Positions 10,101 through 19,013 of a stretch of DNA of 64,000 bases are shown one piece after another. The stretch is from Pseudomonas sp. TMP9 (lineage in GTDB: Bacteria; Pseudomonadota; Gammaproteobacteria; Pseudomonadales; Pseudomonadaceae): the NCBI RefSeq assembly GCF_037943105.1, contig NZ_CP149803.1, positions 2,894,001 to 2,958,000 on the forward strand. Reading direction: 5' to 3'. The notes under the pieces are model-generated. The model searched no databases. It had not been told where the DNA came from and saw only the letters and a program-made list of their open reading frames with translations. Numbering within the stretch: the stretch's first letter is position 1; each line of letters begins with the position of its first letter. The position numbers and the translations under genes are program-made.

Positions 10101-10170
10101 GCTGCCCTGCGTATACAGCCTGCTGGCGCAACCCGACGCCGCACCTAAAGCTACGCAAACGCACCGCTAA
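7120..10170 (+). CDS. mexW: RND efflux inner-membrane transporter (MexW-like)
   Basis: 1016 residues, the usual length for a HAE1-type RND pump. N-terminal FIRRPVLATVVSLLIILLGF is TM1; the TM4 proton-relay signature [17 protein letters not shown] is near residue 400; a second helix bundle follows a large periplasmic domain and ends with GLVTLIGLITKHGILIVEFA. It uses proton motive force to expel drugs or dyes with the adaptor encoded just upstream. AAAGGAATTT precedes the ATG. The N-terminal TDPFIRRPVLATV resembles MexW/OqxB-like pumps more than MexB. Drug range cannot be read from sequence. Confidence 0.85.
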   Translation: MAFTDPFIRRPVLATVVSLLIILLGFQAFSKLTIRQYPQMENALITVTTAYPGANAETIQGYITQPLQQSLASADGIDYMTSVSRQNVSIISIYARIGANSDRLFTELLAKANEVKNQLPQDAQDPVLSKEAADSTALMYISFYSEELSNPQITDYLSRVIQPKLATLPGMAEAEILGNQVFAMRLWLDPVKMAAYGVTASDVNNAVRQYNFLSAAGEVKGEYVVTSINAETDLKSADAFAAIPLKTLGDTRVLIRDVARVEMGAESYDSISSFDGTPSVYIAIKGTPGANPLDVIKEVRKVMPDLESQLPPNLKVSIAYDATLFIQASIDEVVKTLFEAVLIVIVVVFLFLGAFRSVVIPVITIPLSMIGVLFFMQLMGYSINLLTLLAMVLAIGLVVDDAIVVVENIHRHIEDGKTPFDAAIEGAREIAVPVVSMTITLAAVYAPIGFLEGLTGALFKEFALTLAGAVIISGIVALTLSPMMCAKLLRHDENPSGLSHKLDQIFNGLKQRYQRALHSTLDTRPVVLVFAVIVMCLIPVLLKFTESELAPEEDQGIIFMIANAPQPTNLDYLNKYTDEFVTIFKEFPEYYSSFQINGTSGVQSGIGGFLMTPWDERERTQMEILPEVQSRLSQIAGLQIFGFNLPSLPGTGDGLPFQFVINTPSDYQSLLQVAEKVKQRAVASGKFAFLDVDLAFDKPEVVVEIDREKAAQMGVSMEDLGLTLASLLGEGEINRFTIDGRSYKVIAQVERPFRDNPQWLSSYYVKSESGAMLALSTLVKVSDRARPTQLTQFQQLNSAIIQGVPIVSMGEAIETITTIMQEEAPAGFAYDFAGASRQLVQEGNALYITFGLALALIFLVLAAQFESFRDPLVIMVTVPLSICGALIPLFLGFSSMNIYTQVGLVTLIGLITKHGILIVEFANQLRREKGLSRREAVEEAAAIRLRPVLMTTAAMVFAMLPLILATGAGAVSRFDIGLVIATGMSIGTLFTLFVLPCVYSLLAQPDAAPKATQTHR

Positions 10171-10401
10171 GCCAAAGGCCTGCCAAGGATGGCAGGCCAC
10201 AAAAAAGAGCTGCCGGGTAGGCGATTTCGCCGACTCATACGTCTACTGAATGCAATCAATCCCCTCGCTTTTGCGGGCTAGGGAAGCAAGTGAGCGGCGA
10301 TAATTCAGCTGGTTGAGGCGCCACCCTAGAGCGGCACAGCCGGCGGCCTATCCGCTTCGCCGCATCGACCTGATAAAGCCTCCGACAAACGCTTGAGCAG
10401 A

Positions 10402-10629
10402 CTAGCCCTGCGATCGCGCACCTTGGGACAGGCTGAACATAAACAGCAGCAGGTCGTGATCGGGTCGCAACGCTTCGGTAGCGCGCACCTGCATGGGTAA
10501 CGGGCAGTAGCCTAGCTGCTCGTCGAGGTTGATAACCTGCGGGCTGGCTTCCTGCCAAGCCGCCGCCGCGAACGAGGCCACGCTAAGCGCACCGACCAAG
10601 AAAAAACCTCGTGCAATTTCTAGCTTCAT
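10402..10629 (-). CDS. Small exported protein of unknown function
   Basis: 75 residues from an ATG at 10629, with AGAGG 8 bases upstream; a GTG one codon earlier is the alternative. The N-terminus (MKLEIARGFFLVGALSVASF then AAAAW) is a signal peptide, leaving a mature peptide of about 50 residues with one cysteine (YCPLPMQ). I recognise no domain, though proteins with this N-terminus are familiar from Pseudomonas genomes. It stands alone between the RND pump and groEL. Confidence 0.6.
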   Translation of the reverse strand: MKLEIARGFFLVGALSVASFAAAAWQEASPQVINLDEQLGYCPLPMQVRATEALRPDHDLLLFMFSLSQGARSQG

Positions 10630-10632
10630 CAC

Positions 10633-11203
10633 CGCAACCTCTTGATAGCGCAGTCAAACGTTGTCTGCTAACCCTAGACCACTGATATTCCCGCGCGCTG
10701 TTCAGCGACCAACGGTCGTTACTCCATCACCGTGCCAGCCGGCCCAATTCAACCCATGTCTAGCCAACACATGACTTATACGCCAGGCGTCTGAACCGCA
10801 TTCGCGCCAATGGTTCCAGCCACCCAATAACTTAGTTGCGCCGCCTCACGTGGCGGTTATAGAGGGAGTTAGCCCACGCAGAGAATGAACCGGCGCAGGT
10901 GACACGCAGCGCCAACTCAAAAGCTCGGCGTTACCTAGGCGGGCAAGGATGATTCAGGGCGGGTGTCTAACCGTAAGCGCAGGATCAGTTCTGATTGCGA
11001 GGTGGAGGAGTTTTTAGGCGGGATCAGAAACAGGACGCGCTTGTACGCAACATTCACACAATGCTGATTAACGGGCTGAAAGCGGGGGCTGATCAAACTA
11101 AGAAATGACGTTATCGCAGAACATAAAAACCCCGTGGCAAGCACGGGGTTTTCTTTACAACATGCAAACCGCCTAGCGGCGGCCTGCTAGGGGCCGGGCT
11201 GGC
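10633..11203. other. Intergenic region without a supported gene
   Basis: 570 bases between the small exported protein and groEL. Apart from the groEL terminator at 11125-11152 and presumably the promoter of the small gene at the left end, I see no ORF with a good start, no tRNA-like fold and no repeat shared with the rest of the window. Confidence 0.6.
11125..11152 (-). terminator. Rho-independent terminator of groESL
   Basis: On the minus strand CCCCGTG pairs with CACGGGG around a GCAAG-type loop and runs into TTTTTA, 52 bases past the groEL stop. It is symmetric enough (A and T tracts on both sides) to act in both directions. Confidence 0.9.
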
Positions 11204-12868
<1,665 letters not shown>

Positions 12869-12905
12869 TCAAATAGAGCGGAATTCGTAGCGACGGGCGC
12901 AGAAA

Positions 12906-13199
12906 TCAGTCTTCAACAACAGCGAGAATTTCGTTCTCAGCCATTACCAGCAGGTCTTCGCCATCAACTTTGACAGTGTTGCTGCCCGAGTAAGGGCCAA
13001 ACACCACTTTGTCACCGACTTTAACGGCCAGCGCACGCACTTCACCGTTGTCCAGCACGCGGCCGGTACCAACAGCAAGAATCTCACCGCTGTTAGCTTT
13101 TTCAGCAGCGGAACCTGGCAGCACGATGCCGCCCGCGGTTTTCTTTTCTTCTTCGCTGCGACGGATTACGACGCGGTCATGCAAAGGACGAAGCTTCAT
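12906..13199 (-). CDS. groES: Co-chaperonin GroES (10 kDa)
   Basis: 97 residues. N-terminal [20 protein letters not shown] and the mobile-loop segment [15 protein letters not shown] (about 20-34) are typical; the IVL tripeptide that docks on GroEL is present. The seven-subunit lid of the GroEL chamber. First gene of groESL, with GGGAGAG about 8 bases before the ATG and a leader of about 135 bases from the sigma-32 promoter. Confidence 0.99.
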   Translation of the reverse strand: MKLRPLHDRVVIRRSEEEKKTAGGIVLPGSAAEKANSGEILAVGTGRVLDNGEVRALAVKVGDKVVFGPYSGSNTVKVDGEDLLVMAENEILAVVED

Positions 13200-13341
13200 T
13201 GTCGATCTCTCCCAGTGGGTAATTTTTAGCCGGTGTCTTCACCGACGGGTTAGCAAAATCCGGCGAGGCCGGTAGCACTGCGCCAAGCGCAGCGCTGAAG
13301 TCTGAATCTGCCTTGCGACAGAAAACCTTGCGGTGTCCGCT

Positions 13342-13369
13342 ACATAAGGGCGTATGGGGGAATTTCAAG
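13342..13369 (-). promoter_or_regulatory. Sigma-32 heat-shock promoter of groESL
   Basis: Minus strand: CTTGAA (13369-13364), a 14-base spacer, then CCTTATGT (13349-13342). The RpoH consensus is CTTGAA-N13-15-CCCCATNT; the -35 is perfect and the -10 matches at 5 of the 7 defined positions. It lies about 145-170 bases upstream of groES, just beyond the end of fxsA. Confidence 0.8.
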
Positions 13370-13412
13370 GGCTGAGGGCGAAATCTTTACGCATACGGGC
13401 GCCTGAAGGGGC

Positions 13413-13922
13413 TTACTCACGACGCTCAAATTCGCCTTCCAGGACATTGGGTTGGGCCGCATTCGATTGGACCGCATTCGGTTTGGCAGCACTAGGCTGT
13501 GCCGCACCAGGCCGAGCCGGACCGGCGCGCAGGGGCTGCTCATCAAAAAAGGCACGCTGGCGCATGGCCTGCTCCGCCGCACGCAGGCGTATTTTGTTTA
13601 CCAGCACGCGGCGGGTGAAGGGGATCAGGCAAAAAATACCGAAAATGTCGCTGATAAAGCCTGGCAACAACAACAAACCACCGCCCAACGCGATCAGCAG
13701 ACCTTCAAGCATTTCCTGCTCAGGTAACTCGCCGCGGGAAAGCTTCTCTCGCGCACGCCAAGCCGTGGCCACACCCGCCACCCGCAGCAGAAAAGTACCG
13801 AGAATCGCCGAGCCGACCACCAACAGCAGCGTCGGCAAGACCCCGATCGCGCTGCCCACCTGTATCAGCACAGCCAGTTCAATAATGGGGAAGAGCAAAA
13901 ATAACAACAGAAAAAAACGCAT
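13413..13922 (-). CDS. fxsA: FxsA-family inner-membrane protein
   Basis: 169 residues. Several hydrophobic segments: about 1-22 (MRFFLLLFLLFPIIELAVLI), 27-47 and a third near 80-100, followed by RRVLVNKIRLR. FxsA in E. coli is a membrane protein affecting F-plasmid exclusion of phage T7; its normal role is unknown. Residues 136-160 are a degenerate Ala/Pro/Gln/Asn repeat (AAQP, AAKPNA, AAQPN), longer than in E. coli FxsA. AAGGAA is 7 bases before the ATG. It lies upstream of groESL in the same direction, as in other pseudomonads. Confidence 0.85.
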   Translation of the reverse strand: MRFFLLLFLLFPIIELAVLIQVGSAIGVLPTLLLVVGSAILGTFLLRVAGVATAWRAREKLSRGELPEQEMLEGLLIALGGGLLLLPGFISDIFGIFCLIPFTRRVLVNKIRLRAAEQAMRQRAFFDEQPLRAGPARPGAAQPSAAKPNAVQSNAAQPNVLEGEFERRE

Positions 13923-14140
13923 CAGAGGTTCCTTAGAGCCTGTTTACGGTTTCGCAAACTCGCGCCATGCAGGGCAAGAGCCAACGAGGATAAGAAGTTT
14001 ACCGCTGTCATTGAGCCATTCAGCGCCGTGTACCAACATGCGCTTTAACTCGGCAGAGCCGGTGCGCAGCAGGCCGTTGGCGCGCTCTAAATAGAACAGC
14101 AGCTTCCAGTACAGGTGAAGTATGGGGCATTCAGCTGAAT

Positions 14141-14872
14141 TCAAGCTGAAGCCTGATCGCCAGTCGGCCAGACAGTGGCCCGCGCCAGCACTACCAAGGC
14201 CTGGCGCACTTCATGGGCACTGTTACAGGATGTTGGAAAAGCCAGCCAATAGAGGCCCTGAGCAATGCGCAGATGAAAACCCTCGCTGTCGACACCGACT
14301 AACTCAGCCGGCGCGTGCCTCGGCAACCCTGCCAGCTCAACATAATGAGCAATGGCTGCGACATGATCATCATTCATATGCTCAACCATGCTGGCTTCAC
14401 TTTCACCGGCAAAAGGGTTAGCCAAGGCCACTTGATCGAGCCAATGAATGGCGCCAAAACCACCGATGTAACGCCAGCGCACGGGCTCTAAGCGCCAGAA
14501 ATCGAAATCATGCACGCGGTGATGGTCCTGCGAGCCAGGAAAATAGCGGTAATAACGCTGCGCTGCGGCCTCAATCTGCGCGCCATCTTCTAACTGCCGC
14601 GCGTGCGCAAGCAACGTCAGCCGCCCCACCGCCTGCACATCTTCGGCGCCACGCTCACCGACCAACAGCGAACATTTAGCGTCTTGCTTGAGGTTATGGG
14701 TGTGCTGGGCGATGCGACTGATCAGCATCAGCGGGAACCCTTCGGCATCCAGGCAGTAGGGCACCACCGATCCGAAAGGGAACCCCGGCATCGCCTTGGA
14801 ATGGGTGCTGAGCACGCCCCGGTATTCCTTGAGCAGCAATTCTCGGGCATGCTTGCCGGCTTTAACGCTCAC
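14141..14872 (-). CDS. HugZ-like protein (pyridoxamine-phosphate-oxidase fold plus DUF2470)
   Basis: 243 residues from a GTG at 14872, chosen because AAGGAG sits 7 bases upstream; an in-frame ATG at 15019 would overlap the divergent SDR gene. The N-terminal two thirds is a flavin-reductase-like split barrel ([16 protein letters not shown] start, [32 protein letters not shown]). The C-terminal part ([17 protein letters not shown]) is DUF2470, which supplies heme ligands in HugZ. Relatives bind or degrade heme for iron release; true heme-oxygenase activity here is not certain. Divergent from the SDR gene with a 102-base gap. Confidence 0.8.
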   Translation of the reverse strand: MSVKAGKHARELLLKEYRGVLSTHSKAMPGFPFGSVVPYCLDAEGFPLMLISRIAQHTHNLKQDAKCSLLVGERGAEDVQAVGRLTLLAHARQLEDGAQIEAAAQRYYRYFPGSQDHHRVHDFDFWRLEPVRWRYIGGFGAIHWLDQVALANPFAGESEASMVEHMNDDHVAAIAHYVELAGLPRHAPAELVGVDSEGFHLRIAQGLYWLAFPTSCNSAHEVRQALVVLARATVWPTGDQASA

Positions 14873-14974
14873 CTTATGACTCCTTGCATAGAATCCGTCA
14901 CAAACGGACAGGCGCTGCAGAATACTGCTTACAGCGCCGGCAAGGTTACACCCAACACCTTGAGGGGAAAGCAC

Positions 14975-15733
14975 ATGCAACTGAAAGACAAAGTCATCGT
15001 CATCACAGGTGGCTGCCAAGGCCTAGGCCGGGCCATGGCTGAATACCTAGCAGAAAAAGGCGTCAAGCTGGCGCTGGTTGATCTGAACCAAGAAAAACTT
15101 GATGAAGCCGTGGTCGCCTGTAAAACCCATGGCGTCGAAGCCCGCGCCTACCTGTGCAACGTCGCCAACGAAGAGCAAGTGACCCAGACCGTGGCACAGA
15201 TTGCTGAAGACTTCGGCGCAATCAATGGCTTGGTCAACAATGCCGGTATCTTGCGCGACGGCCTGACCATCAAGGTCAAAGATGGCGAAATCACCAAGCT
15301 GAGCCTGGCCCAGTGGCAATCAGTGATCGACGTTAACCTCACCGGCGTGTTTCTGTGCACCCGTGAAGTGGCGGCGAAGATGATCGAGCTGAAAAACGAA
15401 GGCGCGATTATCAACATCTCCTCCATCTCGCGTGCCGGTAACATGGGCCAGGCCAACTACTCCGCCGCCAAGGCCGGTGTAGCAGCCGACACTGTGGTTT
15501 GGGCCAAAGAGCTGGCGCGTTACGGCATCCGCGTTGCCGGCGTGGCACCGGGCTTTATCGAAACCGAGATGGTCGCCAGCATGAAGCCCGAAGCATTGGA
15601 GCGCATGACCTCGGTCATCCCGCTACGGCGCATGGGCAAACCTGCCGAGATCGCCCACTCGGTGGCTTACATCCTAGAAAACGACTACTACACCGGTCGC
15701 ATTCTGGAACTGGACGGCGGCCTGCGCCTGTAA
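14975..15733 (+). CDS. Short-chain dehydrogenase/reductase, FabG-like
   Basis: 252 residues from the ATG at 14975, preceded by GAGGGG at 8 bases. Classical SDR motifs are all present: TGGCQGLG nucleotide-binding loop near residue 13, NNAG near 91, and the catalytic Ser-Tyr-Lys set in [21 protein letters not shown]. Probably an NADP-dependent 3-oxoacyl reductase or similar; substrate unknown. An open frame continues upstream but lacks a start signal. A terminator follows at 15815. Confidence 0.85.
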   Translation: MQLKDKVIVITGGCQGLGRAMAEYLAEKGVKLALVDLNQEKLDEAVVACKTHGVEARAYLCNVANEEQVTQTVAQIAEDFGAINGLVNNAGILRDGLTIKVKDGEITKLSLAQWQSVIDVNLTGVFLCTREVAAKMIELKNEGAIINISSISRAGNMGQANYSAAKAGVAADTVVWAKELARYGIRVAGVAPGFIETEMVASMKPEALERMTSVIPLRRMGKPAEIAHSVAYILENDYYTGRILELDGGLRL

Positions 15734-15814
15734 GTGCAGCCTGCACCGCAAAGCCCACCTTAAGGCTGATGCTGCTCACCTGAGCAGTTTGGCGCTTAGC
15801 GGGTGTAATAAAGT

Positions 15815-15846
15815 ACCGATGGCAGGGCTCTGCCGTCGGTTTTTTT
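15815..15846 (+). terminator. Rho-independent terminator after the SDR gene
   Basis: ACCGATGGCAG (15815-15825) pairs, with one G-T pair, with CTGCCGTCGGT (15830-15840), followed by TTTTTT. Confidence 0.9.
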
Positions 15847-16020
15847 ATGCCTGCCAGAAAGCACCTGAGCGGCGGTTCATAGCAGCTGAGCCGAACACGC
15901 TGACCATCCTCGGCGCAGCGCTACAAATGCGCCATAGCCATCCGGCATCGCTGTCGCTACGCTCAAAGCAGCCAACGGGCACACTTGCGCAGCAATCACC
16001 CACCAGATGGAGGCCTGCAA

Positions 16021-16806
16021 TTGACCAGTTTGCGAGCAATAACAGTGCTGCTCTGTAGCCTCTTCACCGCGCATGTGCAGGCTGCCGAGCCATTGATTTT
16101 GGTGGGCGATGATTTCTGCCCTTACAACTGCGATGCCGCCAGCGGCAAACCCGGTTATGTCGTCGAGGTGCTTGAAGAAATCTTTGCCGCCCAAGGGATT
16201 GCCGTGAAATACCAAATCAAACCCTGGTCACGGGCGGTGCACATGGTGGCCAAAGGCAACGCAGATGTTCTGCTGGCCAACACCTACAACAGCGCCCCCG
16301 ACCCGCGGTTGCAATTGGTGATGGGCGAAGACAGCACCTGCTTCCTAACCCGCAGCGACACTAGCTGGCGCTTCACCGACATGACCGACCTCTACCAACA
16401 GCGCCTCGGCGTCATTCAGGGCTACCACTACGACTCAGGCGGCCCGTTGGATCAGCATCTACGCAGCGATAACCCATTAGTTTACCAAGCCAAGGGCGAA
16501 TCGGCGCTGCGCAGCCTGCTCTTGATGCTGATGCAACAGCGCATCGACTTAGTGCTGGATAACTGCAACGTACTCAAGGCTAAAGTAAGCAAAATGGACC
16601 TTGGCCAGCGCACTCAAATCACCGGCGTGCTGCCCGGTTACCGCGCCGACCTGCATATCGCCTTCTCCCCTGCCGACCCAGAAGCCACCCGCCTGATGAA
16701 TATAATTCGTGAAGGTTTAGCCGACATGCGCCGCACAGGCCGGCTTGCCGCCATCCTGCAACGCTACTCGGTCACCGACTGGGAGCAGACAGCGACAACA
16801 CCCTAG
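16021..16806 (+). CDS. Periplasmic solute-binding protein, family 3 type
   Basis: 261 residues from a TTG at 16021. This start has GGAGG 7-8 bases upstream and gives a clean signal peptide (MTSLRAITVLLCSLFTAHVQ, cleaved near AA-EP); a further TTG at 15985 has no such site. The mature protein has the family-3 binding-protein pattern (PLILVGDDFCPYNCD, PGYVVEVLEEIF, KPWSRAVHMVAKGNAD). No ABC permease or ATPase is adjacent, so it may serve an unlinked transporter or act as a sensor. Ligand not predictable, probably an amino acid. Confidence 0.8.
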   Translation: MTSLRAITVLLCSLFTAHVQAAEPLILVGDDFCPYNCDAASGKPGYVVEVLEEIFAAQGIAVKYQIKPWSRAVHMVAKGNADVLLANTYNSAPDPRLQLVMGEDSTCFLTRSDTSWRFTDMTDLYQQRLGVIQGYHYDSGGPLDQHLRSDNPLVYQAKGESALRSLLLMLMQQRIDLVLDNCNVLKAKVSKMDLGQRTQITGVLPGYRADLHIAFSPADPEATRLMNIIREGLADMRRTGRLAAILQRYSVTDWEQTATTP

Positions 16807-16912
16807 CTCCAGAGCTTATACATACGCCGAGAGCCCAATACCAAAAGCTGATGCGCTGGCGCACCCATACCCATTCGCAGTAATGTCGCGCCTCTACATT
16901 CAAGGACGAAAT

Positions 16913-17740
16913 ATGGCAGCCAAAATCGCGACCCCACGCCAACAAAAACACCTCGCCGTGCTGATCGACGCCGACAACGCTTCTGCGGCAATCGTCGAAA
17001 GCCTGTTCGAAGAAATTGCCAAATATGGTATCGCCAGCGTTAAACGCATCTACGGCGACTGGACCGGCCCACAACTGGGCGGCTGGAAGAAGGTACTGCT
17101 GGAACACTCGATTCAACCCATGCAGCAGTTCGCCTACACCACCGGCAAAAACGCCACCGACAGTTCACTGATCATCGACGCCATGGACCTGCTCTATACC
17201 CGGCGCTTTGATGGCTTCTGCCTGGTTTCCAGCGACAGCGACTTCACCCGCCTGGCCGCCCGCCTACGTGAAGAAGGGCTGGAAGTCATCGGCTTTGGCG
17301 AACAGAAAACACCCAAGCCTTTCGTGTCCGCCTGCGACAAATTTATCTACACCGAACTGCTGCGCAACGACGCCGAACCCGCCGAACTGGAAAGCACCGG
17401 CAATGGCGCGTCAGCCACTGCACCAGCACCTGCCAGCACAGCAGAAAGCAAGCCCAGCACGCCGCAAACAACGACCAAGGTCAAACCGCAGAAAGTGCCG
17501 GTGGATTTTATTGTTAAAGTGATCGACGACAACTCGGATGAAGACGGCTGGTGCTTACTCGCTGTACTCGGCTCCAATATCAGCAAACTGCGTTCGGACT
17601 TTGACTCACGCATGTACGGATTTAGAAAACTGAGTGATCTGATCAAAGCGCAGAATGGGCGTTTTGAACTGCAGGTACTGGGTACAACACCTACAGGCGG
17701 ACAAGCACTAGCAGTCCGTAATCGAAAGCCAAGCAAATAA
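16913..17740 (+). CDS. NYN-domain nuclease-like protein with C-terminal OST-HTH/LOTUS domain
   Basis: 275 residues from the ATG at 16913, with AAGGA about 7 bases upstream; an earlier ATG (16883) is possible. The N-terminal half is a NYN (PIN-like) domain: LIDADNAS near residue 18 and SSDSDFTRLAARLRE near 105 carry the acidic metal-binding residues. An Ala/Pro/Thr-rich linker (about 165-190) leads to an OST-HTH/LOTUS-type domain (VDFIVKVIDDNSDEDGW ... YGFRKLSDLIK). NYN-LOTUS proteins are expected to act on RNA; the bacterial target is unknown. It borders the foreign Mrr gene but its own base composition is typical of the host. Confidence 0.85.
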   Translation: MAAKIATPRQQKHLAVLIDADNASAAIVESLFEEIAKYGIASVKRIYGDWTGPQLGGWKKVLLEHSIQPMQQFAYTTGKNATDSSLIIDAMDLLYTRRFDGFCLVSSDSDFTRLAARLREEGLEVIGFGEQKTPKPFVSACDKFIYTELLRNDAEPAELESTGNGASATAPAPASTAESKPSTPQTTTKVKPQKVPVDFIVKVIDDNSDEDGWCLLAVLGSNISKLRSDFDSRMYGFRKLSDLIKAQNGRFELQVLGTTPTGGQALAVRNRKPSK

Positions 17741-17927
17741 TCCACACCGAACATAAATAGCAGAGCCAGGGATGGCTTTCACGACTGGTCCTGTAGCAAT
17801 GATGGATCAAGGAAAGTCGAGCGCAGCAAGACTCGGATGTAGTGGGCAAGGCCATTACGAGAGAACTGGGAGAGCGGCAAAATATGGATAGATCAGTGAA
17901 TGATAATTTTGAATAGCCATTATGGCT

Positions 17928-17941
17928 GCGTATCGATACGC
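17928..17941. repeat. 14-base perfect palindrome upstream of the Mrr gene
   Basis: GCGTATCGATACGC reads the same on both strands, 71 bases before the Mrr start. It could be an operator or a recognition sequence; it may also be chance. Confidence 0.4.
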
Positions 17942-18011
17942 TCTGCCCATCCTTCGAAATGCGTGCCAAGCAAATATCAGGTACAGACTTAGAAAAATAT
18001 ACGAGAGCACG

Positions 18012-18887
18012 ATGGAACTACCAAAATTCAATGAAACCTTTCTACCTATTTTAGAAATATTAAGTGATGAGAAAATCATAAAAGGCAGAGAACTAATTCG
18101 ATTAGTCGAGGAAAAGTATTACTCCAACCTGCCGATTGAGCTTCTAAGTCAAATCACAAAAAGTGGTGATCGCGTAATAGAAAACCGGATAGCGTGGGGA
18201 AAATCTTATCTCAAGAAAGGTGGGCTTGTTCAGTACCCGGAACGCGGACTTGTACAGATAACAGAAAAAGGTAAATCCGCAGGAAAAGAAAATGTTTCGC
18301 TGGAGAAAATTCAATCTGATGTTATAAATTTTTACGAACCTGAAAAAAATACAGCCAAAGCAGTAACCATCTACAGCTCCAGCCCACAGGATCTAATCGA
18401 TAACGGATTTGAACAAATAGAGCGTGAAGTTAAAAATGAGCTACTTTTAAAACTTAAAGAAGTAGATCCTTACGCATTTGAAAAAATGATCCTGATACTG
18501 CTTAAAAAAATGGGATATGGGGAATTTATTGAAACAGCAAAGTCAGGCGATGGCGGGATTGATGGGATCATTAACGAAGACCAGCTTGGTCTAGAAAAAA
18601 TATACATACAAGCAAAACGATATAGTGAAACAAAAGTTCGAGAGACTGATATTAGGAATTTTATTGGCGCAATGAGCGGTGACACGAGAAAAGGCATATT
18701 TGTAACAACATCATCTTTTGACGAAAAAGCAAAGACCAAGGCAAGGAACGCTCACCACTCTATAATTTTAATTGACGGCTGCAAACTTGTAGATTTAATG
18801 CATAAGTTTAATGTCGGAGTACAAATCAAAAGCACTTATGAAATAAAAATTTTGGATAATGATTTTTTTGATTCTACAGATATTTAG
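18012..18887 (+). CDS. Mrr-type restriction endonuclease
   Basis: 291 residues from the ATG at 18012 (GAGAG just upstream); an in-frame ATG at 17922 would add 30 unconserved-looking residues. The N-terminal ~90 residues form a Mrr-N winged-helix domain (LPILEILSDEKIIKGRELIRL ... LVQITEKG). The C-terminal part is a PD-(D/E)XK Mrr catalytic domain: E157, SGDGGIDG with D184, then Q200-A-K202. This is the pattern of type IV enzymes that cut methylated DNA. Its G+C is very low: 28% and 30% in two 60-base lines I counted (18301, 18601), against 67% in 17221-17280. No methyltransferase or specificity subunit is adjacent. Horizontal acquisition is the natural reading. Confidence 0.88.
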   Translation: MELPKFNETFLPILEILSDEKIIKGRELIRLVEEKYYSNLPIELLSQITKSGDRVIENRIAWGKSYLKKGGLVQYPERGLVQITEKGKSAGKENVSLEKIQSDVINFYEPEKNTAKAVTIYSSSPQDLIDNGFEQIEREVKNELLLKLKEVDPYAFEKMILILLKKMGYGEFIETAKSGDGGIDGIINEDQLGLEKIYIQAKRYSETKVRETDIRNFIGAMSGDTRKGIFVTTSSFDEKAKTKARNAHHSIILIDGCKLVDLMHKFNVGVQIKSTYEIKILDNDFFDSTDI

Positions 18888-18953
18888 GCTGCACCCGGAG
18901 GATGAGTCGGTAGCCTAGGTTCACACAGCCATACCCATCAACACCTAAGCAAC

Positions 18954-18977
18954 AAGGCCCATCACGCGATGGGCCTT
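18954..18977. terminator. Hairpin between convergent Mrr and amidotransferase genes
   Basis: AAGGCCCATC (18954-18963) pairs with GATGGGCCTT (18968-18977). No long T tract on either strand, so it is a terminator of moderate strength or a simple stem; its position between convergent genes supports a terminator. Confidence 0.6.
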
Positions 18978-19013
18978 AATGTTTCAATCATCAGTGCAGC
19001 GCATCGATTTAGT

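Noticed and set aside
10177..10198. GGCCTGCC...GGCAGGCC hairpin after the MexW-like gene as a terminator
   Set aside because: The stem is good but it is followed by AC and A residues rather than a T tract on the plus strand. It may still limit mRNA decay.
10935..11144. 69-codon minus-strand frame before the groEL terminator
   Set aside because: It includes the terminator stem in its coding sequence and lacks a start signal.
13944..14144. 66-codon minus-strand frame between fxsA and the HugZ-like gene
   Set aside because: No Shine-Dalgarno and no known domain. It shares GAGCCTGTTTA with 63025-63035, so it may be a decayed repeat, but I could not support a gene.
17741..18011. Attachment site or tRNA fragment next to the Mrr gene
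   Set aside because: I found no tRNA-like sequence and no direct repeat bracketing 17741-18953.
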